From Terriglobia bacterium (GTDB taxonomy: Bacteria > Acidobacteriota > Terriglobia > UBA7540), in contig JASIKV010000494.1 in assembly GCA_030049455.1 (NCBI GenBank), forward strand, positions 1 to 7,565: 7,565 bases of DNA. Direction: 5' to 3'. Positions within the stretch are counted from its first letter, which is position 1. Every line of letters starts with the position of its first letter. The notes beneath the pieces were generated by a model, which saw only the letters and a program-made list of their open reading frames with translations, did not search any database and was not told where the DNA came from. A program made the position numbers and the translations under genes. Below are positions 1 to 6,175 of this stretch, in pieces.

Positions 1-639
1 ATGCTTTCCTTCATCACTACAGACGCCGGCATGGGCGAGCGCATGTTGCACAACCTCCTGCTCGCTGCGGTGGAGGATTCCTTCAACCGCATCACTGTGG
101 ATGGAGACACTTCCACCAACGATTCCGTGATTGCGCTCGCAAGCGGCATGGCGGAGGTCACGGTGGTTCCCGGAAACGACAGCCGGGCCTGGTTCGCCGA
201 GGGTTTGACGCTGGTTTGCCAGACGCTGGCCAAGATGATCGCGCGCGATGGCGAGGGCGCAACCCGGCTGGTTACCGTGGAAGTGACAGGGGGGCGCAGT
301 CCGCAGGATGCCGAACGCGTGGCTCGCTCCATTGCCAACTCGCCTCTGGTGAAAACGGCTTTGGCGGGCGCCGATCCGAATTGGGGACGCATCGTCTGCG
401 CCGCCGGCTACTCGGGTGCGAGATTCGACCCGAATCGAATTGACGTGAGCGTGAACAAAATCGCGCTGTGCCGCAAAGGCGTGGATGCGGGCTTCGACGA
501 AGACGCTGCGCACCGCGAACTTTCTCAGCAGAAGGTGTTGCTGAGAGTGGATCTTCACGCCGGATCAAGCGCGGCGCGCGTGTGGACTTGCGATTTTACG
601 CGCGCCTACATCGATATCAACGCATCGTACCGAAGCTGA
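1..639 (+). CDS. argJ: ArgJ, bifunctional glutamate N-acetyltransferase/ornithine acetyltransferase, C-terminal (beta) part; 5' end outside the window
   Basis: ArgJ moves the acetyl group from N-acetylornithine to glutamate in the cytoplasmic arginine pathway; bifunctional forms also use acetyl-CoA. The precursor cuts itself before a threonine in a conserved ...MAT-ML.F.TTDA... segment, and the new N-terminal Thr is the nucleophile. This frame begins MLSFITTDAGMG, so the window edge falls one codon after the expected catalytic Thr, and what is seen is essentially the whole beta chain. Family blocks visible are NRITVDGDTSTND (29-41), DGEGATRLVTVEVTGG (83-98), SPLVKTALAGADPNWGRI (114-131) and a typical C-terminus WTCDFTRAYIDINASYRS (195-212). 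The stop is TGA at 637-639. The ATG at base 1 is an internal codon, not the start. The gene converges with the next one, leaving a 38-bp gap. The full-length family is about 400 residues; the alpha half should lie to the left. Confidence 0.96.
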   Translation: MLSFITTDAGMGERMLHNLLLAAVEDSFNRITVDGDTSTNDSVIALASGMAEVTVVPGNDSRAWFAEGLTLVCQTLAKMIARDGEGATRLVTVEVTGGRSPQDAERVARSIANSPLVKTALAGADPNWGRIVCAAGYSGARFDPNRIDVSVNKIALCRKGVDAGFDEDAAHRELSQQKVLLRVDLHAGSSAARVWTCDFTRAYIDINASYRS

Positions 640-677
640 AGGCGCATGCGCCCGGCGGTCAGTGGGATACTTCCGGC

Positions 678-1556
678 TTATTTTTGACCGTGGATAAACG
701 GCCGCAGGAAGTTCGCTGAAGCACGGATTTCCTCGATGCCGCTCAAACCATCTTCAATTGAAACCCAGCCATTGAAGCCGGCCTCGCGCAGCATCTGGAA
801 GATTCTGGGGTAATCATTCATTCCCTTTCCCACTTCGCCGTGGGTCAGAATGGTGGCGTACCCAACCGCATCTTCGACGGCCCTGAGTTCTTCGAGGGTG
901 TGGCCGGGTTTCAGGTGCCGATCGCTCGCGTGCATGGTCACGACGCGATGCTTGACCTTATCGAGCAAATCGAGAGGGTCTTCACCCGCAAGAATGGCGT
1001 TGGAGGGATCAAATTGCACGCCGAACCAGGGTGAATCAATGCGGCCCACGATTTCGAGGAAGATTTCCTCCTTCTGCGCGAATTCGGGATAGGTCCAGAA
1101 ATTGTCCTTGTAGTGGTTTTCCATGGCCAGCACGACGCCTTTGGTCGCGCTGTACTCCAAAGACTCCTGGATGCACTCCACGACCCAGCGCACGCCCTGG
1201 TCGCGCGCGATGCCCGGCCGGCGCTGGCCCGAAAGCACGCGGCAAAACCTGCCTCCCAGGCGCGCGATGATATCAACCATTCGCTTCTGGTGTTCCACTT
1301 CCTTGCGCCGATCCTCCGCATCGGGCTTGGTGAAGTCGGAGGAACAACACAGCATGGGGATTTCGAAATTGTGGCGCGCATGGGCTTCGCGCACTTTTTC
1401 GAGGTATGCGTCTTCATGGCTCGCGAGCGTTCCGTCGTACAACTCCAGTCCGTCGACGGGCAGGTCCGCGGCCATTTCGATCCATTGGAACAGCGTCATG
1501 GTACGGTCCCGCACCAGTTCGTCCATGTAGCATTTCGGAAATGCAGCAAGTTTCAT
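678..1556 (-). CDS. Sugar phosphate isomerase/epimerase, xylose isomerase-like TIM barrel (AP endonuclease 2 fold)
   Basis: A 292-residue cytoplasmic protein, with no signal peptide, of the divalent-metal TIM-barrel family that interconverts ketoses, epimerises at C3 or, in some members, decarboxylates keto acids. The four usual metal ligands can be placed: E146 (AMENHYKDN), D183 (QFDPSNA), H209 (TMHASDRH) and E268 (WVSIEDG). The GEVGKG stretch at 240-245 is the substrate-loop region that commonly precedes the last strand. Position 186, often His in this family (DPSH), is Asn here. It is the last gene of the minus-strand operon, starting 14 bp after the short-chain dehydrogenase stop. The start is ATG at 1556-1554; an AAGGGA stretch lies about 12 nt upstream, rather far for a ribosome site, so translational coupling is plausible. 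The exact substrate cannot be read from sequence. Candidates include a 3-epimerase acting on the product of the dehydrogenases or a keto-acid decarboxylase such as OiaC. Confidence 0.9.
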   Translation of the reverse strand: MKLAAFPKCYMDELVRDRTMTLFQWIEMAADLPVDGLELYDGTLASHEDAYLEKVREAHARHNFEIPMLCCSSDFTKPDAEDRRKEVEHQKRMVDIIARLGGRFCRVLSGQRRPGIARDQGVRWVVECIQESLEYSATKGVVLAMENHYKDNFWTYPEFAQKEEIFLEIVGRIDSPWFGVQFDPSNAILAGEDPLDLLDKVKHRVVTMHASDRHLKPGHTLEELRAVEDAVGYATILTHGEVGKGMNDYPRIFQMLREAGFNGWVSIEDGLSGIEEIRASANFLRPFIHGQK

Positions 1557-1570
1557 AGCTGTGTGGTCCC

Positions 1571-2395
1571 TTAGATGGGCAAATCGGCAGGCGCGCCAAA
1601 GGGCAGCTGCTCATAGTCGAGGATGGACCCGGAGATCAATTCATTGGTGGCGAAGAACAGGACGGCTTTGGCAATGTCCTCGGGCAGCAGCAGGCGGCCG
1701 AACGGTCGCGTTTTGGCCGCCGCCTCCAGCCAATTCTCTCCTTTGCCCTCCAGCACCGAGACGAGGTGGTTTTCCCCTTCGGTCAACACCCAGCCCGGGT
1801 TGATCTGATTCACGCGAATCCGGTATTGCGTCAGGTAATTCGCCAGATTCTTGGTGAAGGTCATCATCGCGCCCTTTGAGGACGAATAAGGCAGCAGGCG
1901 TTTCAATCCGCAGTAGGCGTTTACGGAGCCGATGTTGACGATGCAACCGCTTTGGCGCTCCTTCATGTGGCGAACAGCTTCCTGGCAAAGCAGAAACGGC
2001 GCGCGAAGATTGACGTCGAAAATCTCATCCCAAAGGTCCGTGGAAGTGTCTTCAATCGTTCCCCGGTGAACGACGCCTGCATTGTTGACCAGAACATCCA
2101 CTCTGCCGAACCGCGACAGCGCATTGCGCACGATGCTGCGGCAGTGGGACTCATCCCGCAAATCGCCGGTCACCAGCGACGCCTGGCTCCCGGCGGCCTC
2201 AATGGCCTGCACGATCTTCTCGCCGCCGGCTCGCTGGCTGTCCCGCCCGTGCACGAGAACGCGCGCGCCGGCCTCAGCGAGTTTGACCGCAATTCCGCCG
2301 CCGATCCCCTGCGTGGACCCGGTGACCACTGCCACCTGCCCGGTGAGCGGCCGTTTTTCCGCGCTCGCATCGCCCATATATTCCATCCACATCAC
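1571..2395 (-). CDS. Short-chain dehydrogenase/reductase (classical SDR, NAD(P)-dependent)
   Basis: A classical Rossmann-fold oxidoreductase of about 270 residues. Numbered from the longest frame, it shows the cofactor loop TGSTQGIG (25-32), an acidic residue at D78 (TGDLRD) near the adenine pocket, NNAG (104-107), catalytic S157 (NIGSVNA) and the YxxxK pair Y170/K174 (PYSSSKGA). The NPGWVLTEG loop (199-207) follows the sixth strand. HGRDSQR after strand 2 has an Arg at the cofactor-choice position, which hints at NADP but does not settle it. It is the third gene of the operon, 24 bp after the medium-chain dehydrogenase and 14 bp before the isomerase. The start is uncertain: GTG at 2395 and ATG at 2392, 2386 and 2377 are all in frame, and only the last has a weak GGA stretch at suitable spacing. 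It likely oxidises or reduces a sugar or sugar-acid hydroxyl in the same pathway; the substrate is unknown. Confidence 0.93.
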   Translation of the reverse strand: MMWMEYMGDASAEKRPLTGQVAVVTGSTQGIGGGIAVKLAEAGARVLVHGRDSQRAGGEKIVQAIEAAGSQASLVTGDLRDESHCRSIVRNALSRFGRVDVLVNNAGVVHRGTIEDTSTDLWDEIFDVNLRAPFLLCQEAVRHMKERQSGCIVNIGSVNAYCGLKRLLPYSSSKGAMMTFTKNLANYLTQYRIRVNQINPGWVLTEGENHLVSVLEGKGENWLEAAAKTRPFGRLLLPEDIAKAVLFFATNELISGSILDYEQLPFGAPADLPI

Positions 2396-2419
2396 ACTGC
2401 TTGAGTGGCGGCAGAGCAG

Positions 2420-3490
2420 TTACCCACGACTGTCGGAAGCGGGCTTCAACACTGCTTTTACAATTTCTCCTGAAGCCATTTCGTCGAAACAAGTCCGCCA
2501 GTTGGGATAGGTTTCCACGCGGCCAACGATACGCAACGGGTCAAGCTTCCCCGACGCCAGCAGCGCCAGCACCCTTTCCCACATGGGGTAGTTGTGGCTG
2601 AAGCTGCCTTGCAACCGAATGGCTTTTTGCACGAGCGGGTCGAGTGAGAAGTTCAGCGGCTGCGGTCCCCACCCGACTTTGGTAATCTGCCCCCCTGGCC
2701 GGACCACAGCCATTGCTGTTCGGAGGGCCGCCGAAGCGCCCGCGGCGTCGATGACCACGTTGACGCCCAGGCCATCCCCAACTGAGCGCACTGCATCGAG
2801 GAGGGCATCTTCGCCGTCGATGATGATCTGGTCCACGCCCAGCGACTGCGCAACTTTCATGCGCAGGGCGTCTTGTTTCAAGCCGGCCACGCCCACCCAG
2901 CTCGCACCCGAAATTTTGGCGAGTTCCATGCAGAGCAGGCCGATGGGGCCTGGACCCAGAACCAGCACCAAATCGCCCGGATGGATCGCCGTGTGAACGC
3001 ACGCGGCATTGTAAGCCACGCAGCACGGTTCGGTCAGGGCAGCTTTCTCAAAGGAAACAGAGTCGGGCAGCCGGTGGAGGCAGCGCGCGGGCACTCGCAC
3101 AAAATCCGCCATGGCGCCGTTCATGCCGTTGCCAAAGCCGCGTCGCCGCGGGCAAAGGTTGTACTCCCCTGAACGGCAATACGCGCACTCGCCGCAGATA
3201 TAGGCCGCAGTTTCGGAAACGACACGGTCGCCCTCGCGAAAACCCTGTACCCTTTTTCCGACGGCGCTCACCACGCCGGTGAATTCATGTCCGAGGATCA
3301 CAGGTATATTAACCGGCCAGCTCTGGGTGTTATGAAACTGGTGGACTTCGCTGCCACAAACTCCCACGGCGCTTGTGGCCAGCAGGACTTCGTCATCATC
3401 GGGATCGCCAGGCCGCGGCACCTCTCGCAGCTCTACGGCGTACTTTTGCAGTGCGTAGTGGACAATCGCCGCCATCGATGGAGTGGACAT
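2420..3490 (-). CDS. Zinc-binding medium-chain alcohol/polyol dehydrogenase (MDR family, sorbitol/threonine dehydrogenase-like)
   Basis: A 356-residue NAD(P)-dependent dehydrogenase with both zinc sites intact. Catalytic zinc residues are C45 (GVCGSEVH), H68-E69 (LGHEF) and E154 (TEPCCVAYNA). The structural zinc lobe is C99, C102, C105 and C113 (ICGECAYCRSGEYNLC). The Rossmann loop GPGPIG is at 179-184. A Glu after the catalytic His and a Glu-Pro at 154-155 fit the polyol/sorbitol or L-threonine dehydrogenase branch more than simple ethanol dehydrogenases. The start ATG at 3490-3488 is preceded by AAGGA at good spacing (AAGGATTACGA-ATG). It is the second gene of the minus-strand operon, 76 bp after the HUMPS gene and 24 bp before the SDR. 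It probably oxidises a secondary hydroxyl of a sugar, polyol or sugar acid, giving the keto compound that the neighbouring enzymes act on. The substrate cannot be fixed from sequence. Confidence 0.94.
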   Translation of the reverse strand: MSTPSMAAIVHYALQKYAVELREVPRPGDPDDDEVLLATSAVGVCGSEVHQFHNTQSWPVNIPVILGHEFTGVVSAVGKRVQGFREGDRVVSETAAYICGECAYCRSGEYNLCPRRRGFGNGMNGAMADFVRVPARCLHRLPDSVSFEKAALTEPCCVAYNAACVHTAIHPGDLVLVLGPGPIGLLCMELAKISGASWVGVAGLKQDALRMKVAQSLGVDQIIIDGEDALLDAVRSVGDGLGVNVVIDAAGASAALRTAMAVVRPGGQITKVGWGPQPLNFSLDPLVQKAIRLQGSFSHNYPMWERVLALLASGKLDPLRIVGRVETYPNWRTCFDEMASGEIVKAVLKPASDSRG

Positions 3491-3566
3491 TCGTAATCCT
3501 TGTTATCCGAGCCGGTGCTTCAAGCTTGAGACTCAAGAATTCGTCACAATCAGGCAACCGCTCGGT

Positions 3567-4298
3567 CTATTGAGTCTGCAACTTTGCGATGATTTCCCGA
3601 AGCAGGCCTTCCAGATCGTGTGAAGGCGACTTGAAGGCGTTGGCATCAACCGTTAGAGGCGCGCCCAGCACCAGATGGTGAACTCCATACTTGGGCAGCC
3701 GCATCACCTGTTCGACGGAAAGTCCTCCGACCGCCTGCACCGGAATGCTGACGGCTTTTACCACAGCCACCAATTCGTCGAGCGGATTGGGCGGAACGCC
3801 GCCATGCGCCGCAATGACTTCTGCATCGCGGCGTTCGTCGTACCCCACATGATGAACGATGTAATCGACGCCAAGATCCTGCATCATGCGCGATGCCGCA
3901 GGCTTGTCTTCGCAGCCCAGGTCGTCACCCATGACCTTCACACCGTAATCACGCCCGGCTTGCACGACCACTTTGATCGTGGCAGGATGCGCCCGCGCCA
4001 TTACCACCACGTGTGTGGCTCCGGCTTTGGCCATCATTTCGGCTTCCAGGTAGCCGCCGTCCATGGTCTTCAAATCCGCCACGACGGGGTAACTTGGAAA
4101 TTCGCGCCGAAGCGCCTTGACGGCATGCAGGCCCTCGCCCAGAAGCAGCGGCGTCCCTGCTTCCAGCCAGTCCACCCCCGCACGCACTGCCTTGTGCGCA
4201 TGGTCGAGCGCTTCTTCGATGGTTGTAAGGTCAAGCGAGATTTGAATGACGGGCCGGGGCGAAGTTGTCACATGAGTTCCAGAAATAGGTGAAGCCAA
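3567..4298 (-). CDS. HUMPS-superfamily protein: 3-hexulose-6-phosphate synthase / 3-keto-L-gulonate-6-phosphate decarboxylase-like
   Basis: A (beta/alpha)8-barrel of the orotidine-5'-phosphate decarboxylase superfamily, about 240 residues. Numbered from TTG 4298, it keeps D23 (ISLDL), E46 (WLEAGTP), the signature D75-x-K77-x-x-D80 (ADLKTMDGG) and H150 (YIVHHVGYD), which hold Mg2+ and the enediolate in UlaD and HPS. The glycine pair of the phosphate pocket (AVGGL, 189-193) is present. The Arg that follows in UlaD (GR.I) is Ala213 here (LGAPLT), and the UlaD-type Arg after the catalytic His is missing, so it is closer to HPS. Reactions in the family are formaldehyde-ribulose-5-P aldol addition or decarboxylation of a 3-keto sugar acid phosphate. 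It is the first gene of the operon. Coordinates give the longest frame. The TTG has no ribosome site, so GTG at 4271, with GGA six bases upstream, is the more likely start. No hexuloisomerase gene lies nearby, which argues against a plain formaldehyde pathway. Confidence 0.85.
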   Translation of the reverse strand: MASPISGTHVTTSPRPVIQISLDLTTIEEALDHAHKAVRAGVDWLEAGTPLLLGEGLHAVKALRREFPSYPVVADLKTMDGGYLEAEMMAKAGATHVVVMARAHPATIKVVVQAGRDYGVKVMGDDLGCEDKPAASRMMQDLGVDYIVHHVGYDERRDAEVIAAHGGVPPNPLDELVAVVKAVSIPVQAVGGLSVEQVMRLPKYGVHHLVLGAPLTVDANAFKSPSHDLEGLLREIIAKLQTQ

Positions 4299-4402
4299 TT
4301 ACAGTGAAGAGATACGGTAACCCACTTTCCCGGATATCTCAACTATCACGGATTCGCTCTGCTTACACTTTGCTGTCCGTTTGGTTCACCCCGCGAAGGT
4401 CT

Positions 4403-4463
4403 CTTGCAGAGCACCGGGCCAAGGGCGACAATGCAATTGTCAGGTGCAAGGCAACTCTGTAAG
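4403..4463. repeat. Nested inverted repeat in the divergent control region (candidate operator or leader hairpin)
   Basis: Three nested complementary pairs share roughly the same centre. They are CTTGCAGAG (4403-4411) with CTCTGTAAG (4455-4463), 8 of 9 pairs; GCACC (4411-4415) with GGTGC (4443-4447); and GACAAT (4427-4432) with ATTGTC (4436-4441) around GCA. The inner 15 bp are perfectly symmetric and look like an operator half-site pair. If transcribed on the plus strand, the whole could also fold as a leader hairpin about 75 bases before the 4538 start. The first and second pairs share base 4411, so they cannot both form fully. Confidence 0.4.
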
Positions 4464-4522
4464 CTTGCGACGCCCGCGTGAATGGTTCTAGATCAAGCTG
4501 AGTAGAAGTGCGAAGTTAAACG

Positions 4523-4530
4523 AAGGAGGA
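4523..4530 (+). promoter_or_regulatory. Strong Shine-Dalgarno site for the Tat-exported isomerase gene
   Basis: AAGGAGGA ends seven bases before the ATG at 4538, an almost ideal ribosome site that fixes the start and hence the twin-arginine signal. The last bases overlap the 10-bp palindrome GGAAGCTTCC (4528-4537), which abuts the start codon and might partly mask the site in RNA. That is a minor inference. Confidence 0.8.
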
Positions 4531-4537
4531 AGCTTCC

Positions 4538-5464
4538 ATGGACCGGCGAACTTTTTCCAAGACTCTTGCAGGGGCGACATTAGGCGCGGCTGCAACCTCT
4601 GTGAATCCCGCCCTTGGCGCTCGATCCGGGGTTTCCTCCGCAACTGCAAATTCTTCTGAGGACCAGGCCGTTGCGGAAACTCCCTTCAAGATTTCCATCA
4701 TGCTTTGGACAGTGTTCAATAAACTTCCCTTTGAAGAGCGCCTCGAAAAGGTCGCCGAGGCCGGCTACCACGCTGTGCAATTGACCGGCGAGAGCGCCAA
4801 GTGGACGGACGAGGAATTTCGCCAATACAACAAGAAGCGCGCCGAGTTGGGGATCATGTTCGATACCTGCGCGGGCTTACAACACGGCGCGGGTGACCCC
4901 GGCGTTCGTGATGCATTTCTGGATGACATTCGAGCCCAGCTCCCCATGATGGAAAGGCTTGAGTGCCCGTCCTTGATCGTGATGTCAGGAAATGTTGTGC
5001 AGGGCCTTTCCCCGCAGGCTCAGCACGACAGTTGTGTGGAGGGATTAAAGCGAGCAGCCGACCTTGTGGACGCAAAAGGCATTACCTTGCTGCTCGAAAA
5101 CATCGACCTTGAGGAGAATCCCCATTACTACTTGTGGTCCGTTCCGGAGGCCTTCAAGATTATTGAGGAGGTGGATCACCCCAACGTCAAGTTTCTATAC
5201 GACTTTTATCATGCGCAGATTTCGGGCGGGAACTTGATTACCAACCTGCAGAAAAACGCCGAAAAAGTAGGATTGATTCATATTGCCGATGTTCCCGGCC
5301 GCCACGAGCCAGGTACCGGTGAAATCGACTACGTTAATATCTACAAGAAACTCGGCGGGCTGAACTACAATCGCTACGTCGCCATGGAATTCCACCCCAG
5401 CGGCGACCCTGTCAAGATTCTTTCCCACGCGCGCGTGGAAGCTCTTCGCGCCGCACAGGGATAA
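4538..5464 (+). CDS. Tat-exported TIM-barrel protein, hydroxypyruvate isomerase-like
   Basis: A 308-residue protein whose N-terminus MDRRTFSKTLAGATLGAAA carries a twin-arginine motif (R3-R4-x-F-x-K) and an alanine/glycine-rich stretch. A low-complexity Ser/Ala linker follows to about residue 48, so export across the inner membrane in folded form is expected. The cleavage site is unclear (near PALGA, 24-28). The barrel (50-305) has the metal ligands of the hydroxypyruvate isomerase/2-oxo-tetronate isomerase group: E187 (LLLENID), D222 (LYDFYHAQ), H248 (IHIADVPGRHEPGTGEIDY) and E284 (AMEF). The VPGRHEPGTGEI block is the hallmark of the Hyi/OtnI branch. It is transcribed divergently from the sugar-catabolic operon and is likely functionally linked to it. 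Cytoplasmic relatives isomerise hydroxypyruvate or 2-oxo-tetronates. A periplasmic version probably acts on a different, unphosphorylated keto sugar or acid, but that substrate is unknown. Confidence 0.9.
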   Translation: MDRRTFSKTLAGATLGAAATSVNPALGARSGVSSATANSSEDQAVAETPFKISIMLWTVFNKLPFEERLEKVAEAGYHAVQLTGESAKWTDEEFRQYNKKRAELGIMFDTCAGLQHGAGDPGVRDAFLDDIRAQLPMMERLECPSLIVMSGNVVQGLSPQAQHDSCVEGLKRAADLVDAKGITLLLENIDLEENPHYYLWSVPEAFKIIEEVDHPNVKFLYDFYHAQISGGNLITNLQKNAEKVGLIHIADVPGRHEPGTGEIDYVNIYKKLGGLNYNRYVAMEFHPSGDPVKILSHARVEALRAAQG

Positions 5465-5509
5465 GCGAAATCACAATTTGCAATTTCATTCCTCGAAGAT
5501 GCTGAAGGT

Positions 5510-5516
5510 GAGGGAG
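5510..5516 (+). promoter_or_regulatory. Ribosome binding site of the YdeI-family gene
   Basis: GAGGGAG ends eight bases before the ATG at 5525 and supports that start. The 60-bp gap after the Tat-exported isomerase gene shows no clear terminator or promoter, so co-transcription with that gene is possible. Confidence 0.6.
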
Positions 5517-5524
5517 TCGATAAC

Positions 5525-6094
5525 ATGCCGCCAGCAAGACCTCTGAAAACTGTGGACGCGCGATCGCGCCAGCAGTGGCGCAAGTGGCTTGCGGATCACC
5601 ACAAATCTGAATCTGAAGTGTGGCTCATCTTTCATAAACAGCACACCGGCGTGCCCTCCATCGAATACCTGGACTCTGTTGATGAAGCGCTCTGCTTCGG
5701 ATGGGTTGACAGCCTGATCCGCCGAATTGACGAGGCCCGCTATGCCCGCAAGTTCACACCGCGAAGGCCGGATAGTAAGTGGTCCACCGCCAACCGAAAC
5801 CGCTACGCGGAACTAAAAGCCACCGGCCGATTGATGCCCGGGGGACTGGACCGGCCGCCCACCAACAAGAGCGGCGACGCACCACGGCCCTCAGCGTCGA
5901 CTTTGCCGACATATATTCAAGACGCACTCAAGAAAAGTCGGGCAGCCCAAAGGTTTTTCGAGAGTCTTGCGCCATCCTACCGGCGGTTATACGTCACCTG
6001 GATCGATTCGGCGAAACAAGACGAGACCAAGCTCCGTCGCCTTCACGAGGCCGTCCGGCTTCTTGCGGCAGGTAAAAAGCTGGGGATGAAATGA
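5525..6094 (+). CDS. YdeI/OmpD-associated family protein
   Basis: A 189-residue soluble protein with no signal peptide or membrane segment. The N-terminal part has the family pattern EVWLIFHKQHTG (31-42), DSVDEALCFGWVDS (50-63) and KFTPRRPDSKWSTANRNR (76-93). The C-terminal part from about 125 (LPTYIQDALKKSRAAQRFFESLAPSYRRLYVTWIDSAK...) matches the OmdA helical repeat named after Salmonella YdeI, the OmpD-associated protein linked to resistance against antimicrobial peptides. It ends in a lysine-rich tail (AAGKKLGMK), usual for the family. Its biochemical activity is unknown, and most bacterial copies occur as single genes with varied neighbours. Nothing ties it to the sugar genes except position; it may be read through from the upstream gene. 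The length is normal and it appears intact. Confidence 0.88.
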   Translation: MPPARPLKTVDARSRQQWRKWLADHHKSESEVWLIFHKQHTGVPSIEYLDSVDEALCFGWVDSLIRRIDEARYARKFTPRRPDSKWSTANRNRYAELKATGRLMPGGLDRPPTNKSGDAPRPSASTLPTYIQDALKKSRAAQRFFESLAPSYRRLYVTWIDSAKQDETKLRRLHEAVRLLAAGKKLGMK

Positions 6095-6100
6095 GGTTTT

Positions 6101-6131
6101 TTGACCGTTTTCAACTCTTTTACTTTATAGT
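6101..6131 (+). promoter_or_regulatory. Possible alternative promoter whose -10 lies inside the palindrome
   Basis: TTGACC (6101-6106) and TATAGT (6126-6131) are each one base from consensus but are 19 bp apart, wider than the preferred 17. The -10 lies within the 6121-6139 palindrome, so a protein bound there would block it. It would give a leader of about 38 bases before the ATG at 6176. It is less convincing than the promoter at 6141-6169. Confidence 0.3.
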
Positions 6132-6139
6132 ATAAAGTA
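6121..6139. promoter_or_regulatory. 19-bp perfect palindrome, candidate operator 1 of the winged-helix regulator
   Basis: TACTTTATA-G-TATAAAGTA has perfect nine-base arms around one central base. It sits one base upstream of the TTGACA -35 box at 6141. The same design recurs at 7186-7202 (ACTTT-N7-AAAGTAC), with the regulator gene lying between the two copies. This makes it the likely autoregulatory operator. That is an inference from position and symmetry, not from a known site for this protein. Confidence 0.65.
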
Positions 6140-6140
6140 C

Positions 6141-6169
6141 TTGACAGGAGTCTCTAAGTTCGATATACA
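6141..6169 (+). promoter_or_regulatory. Sigma-70-type promoter of the membrane protein/regulator operon
   Basis: A perfect -35 TTGACA (6141-6146), a 17-bp spacer and TATACA (6164-6169, 4 of 6 matches) form the best promoter in the window. Transcription would be expected to begin about seven bases after the -10, at 6175-6177, which coincides with the A of the ATG at 6176. This predicts a leaderless or nearly leaderless message. Confidence 0.65.
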
Positions 6170-6175
6170 AGTTCC

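Larger units (their letters stand above)
4299..4537. promoter_or_regulatory. Divergent intergenic control region between the catabolic operon and the Tat-exported isomerase gene
   Basis: This 239-bp gap lies between two divergently transcribed units and should carry both promoters. For the minus strand the best candidate is TTGAGA (complement of 4342-4337) with a weak TACCGT 17 bp on. For the plus strand a TTGTCA (4437-4442) has only a poor -10 (TAAGCT, 4460-4465) at 17-bp spacing. Neither is convincing alone. A nested dyad occupies 4403-4463 and includes the perfect repeat GACAAT-gca-ATTGTC. No regulator gene sits next to the region, so the controlling protein is unknown. Confidence 0.5.

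Noticed and set aside
641..652. GGCGCATGCGCC palindrome in the short gap between the converging argJ and isomerase genes, considered as a bidirectional terminator.
   Set aside because: The stem would be only four base pairs around CATG and neither side is followed by a T-run, so it does not qualify as an intrinsic terminator.
1113..1574. Long open frame on the plus strand opposite the isomerase gene (about 153 codons), and similar frames opposite the SDR and HUMPS genes.
   Set aside because: These are antisense shadows produced by high GC codon use; the minus-strand frames carry clear family motifs and the shadows do not.
3577..3590. AACTTTGCG half-site near the end of the HUMPS gene, resembling operator 2; similar half-matches occur at 3439 (TACTTTTGC) and 4366 (ACTTTGC).
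   Set aside because: None has the matching right arm AAAGT at the right distance, and two lie inside coding sequence; they look like chance half-sites.
678..4298. Considered whether the operon is the ascorbate/ketogulonate (ula) pathway.
   Set aside because: No PTS components, lactonase or UlaF-type epimerase is visible, and the HUMPS enzyme lacks the UlaD-specific arginines.
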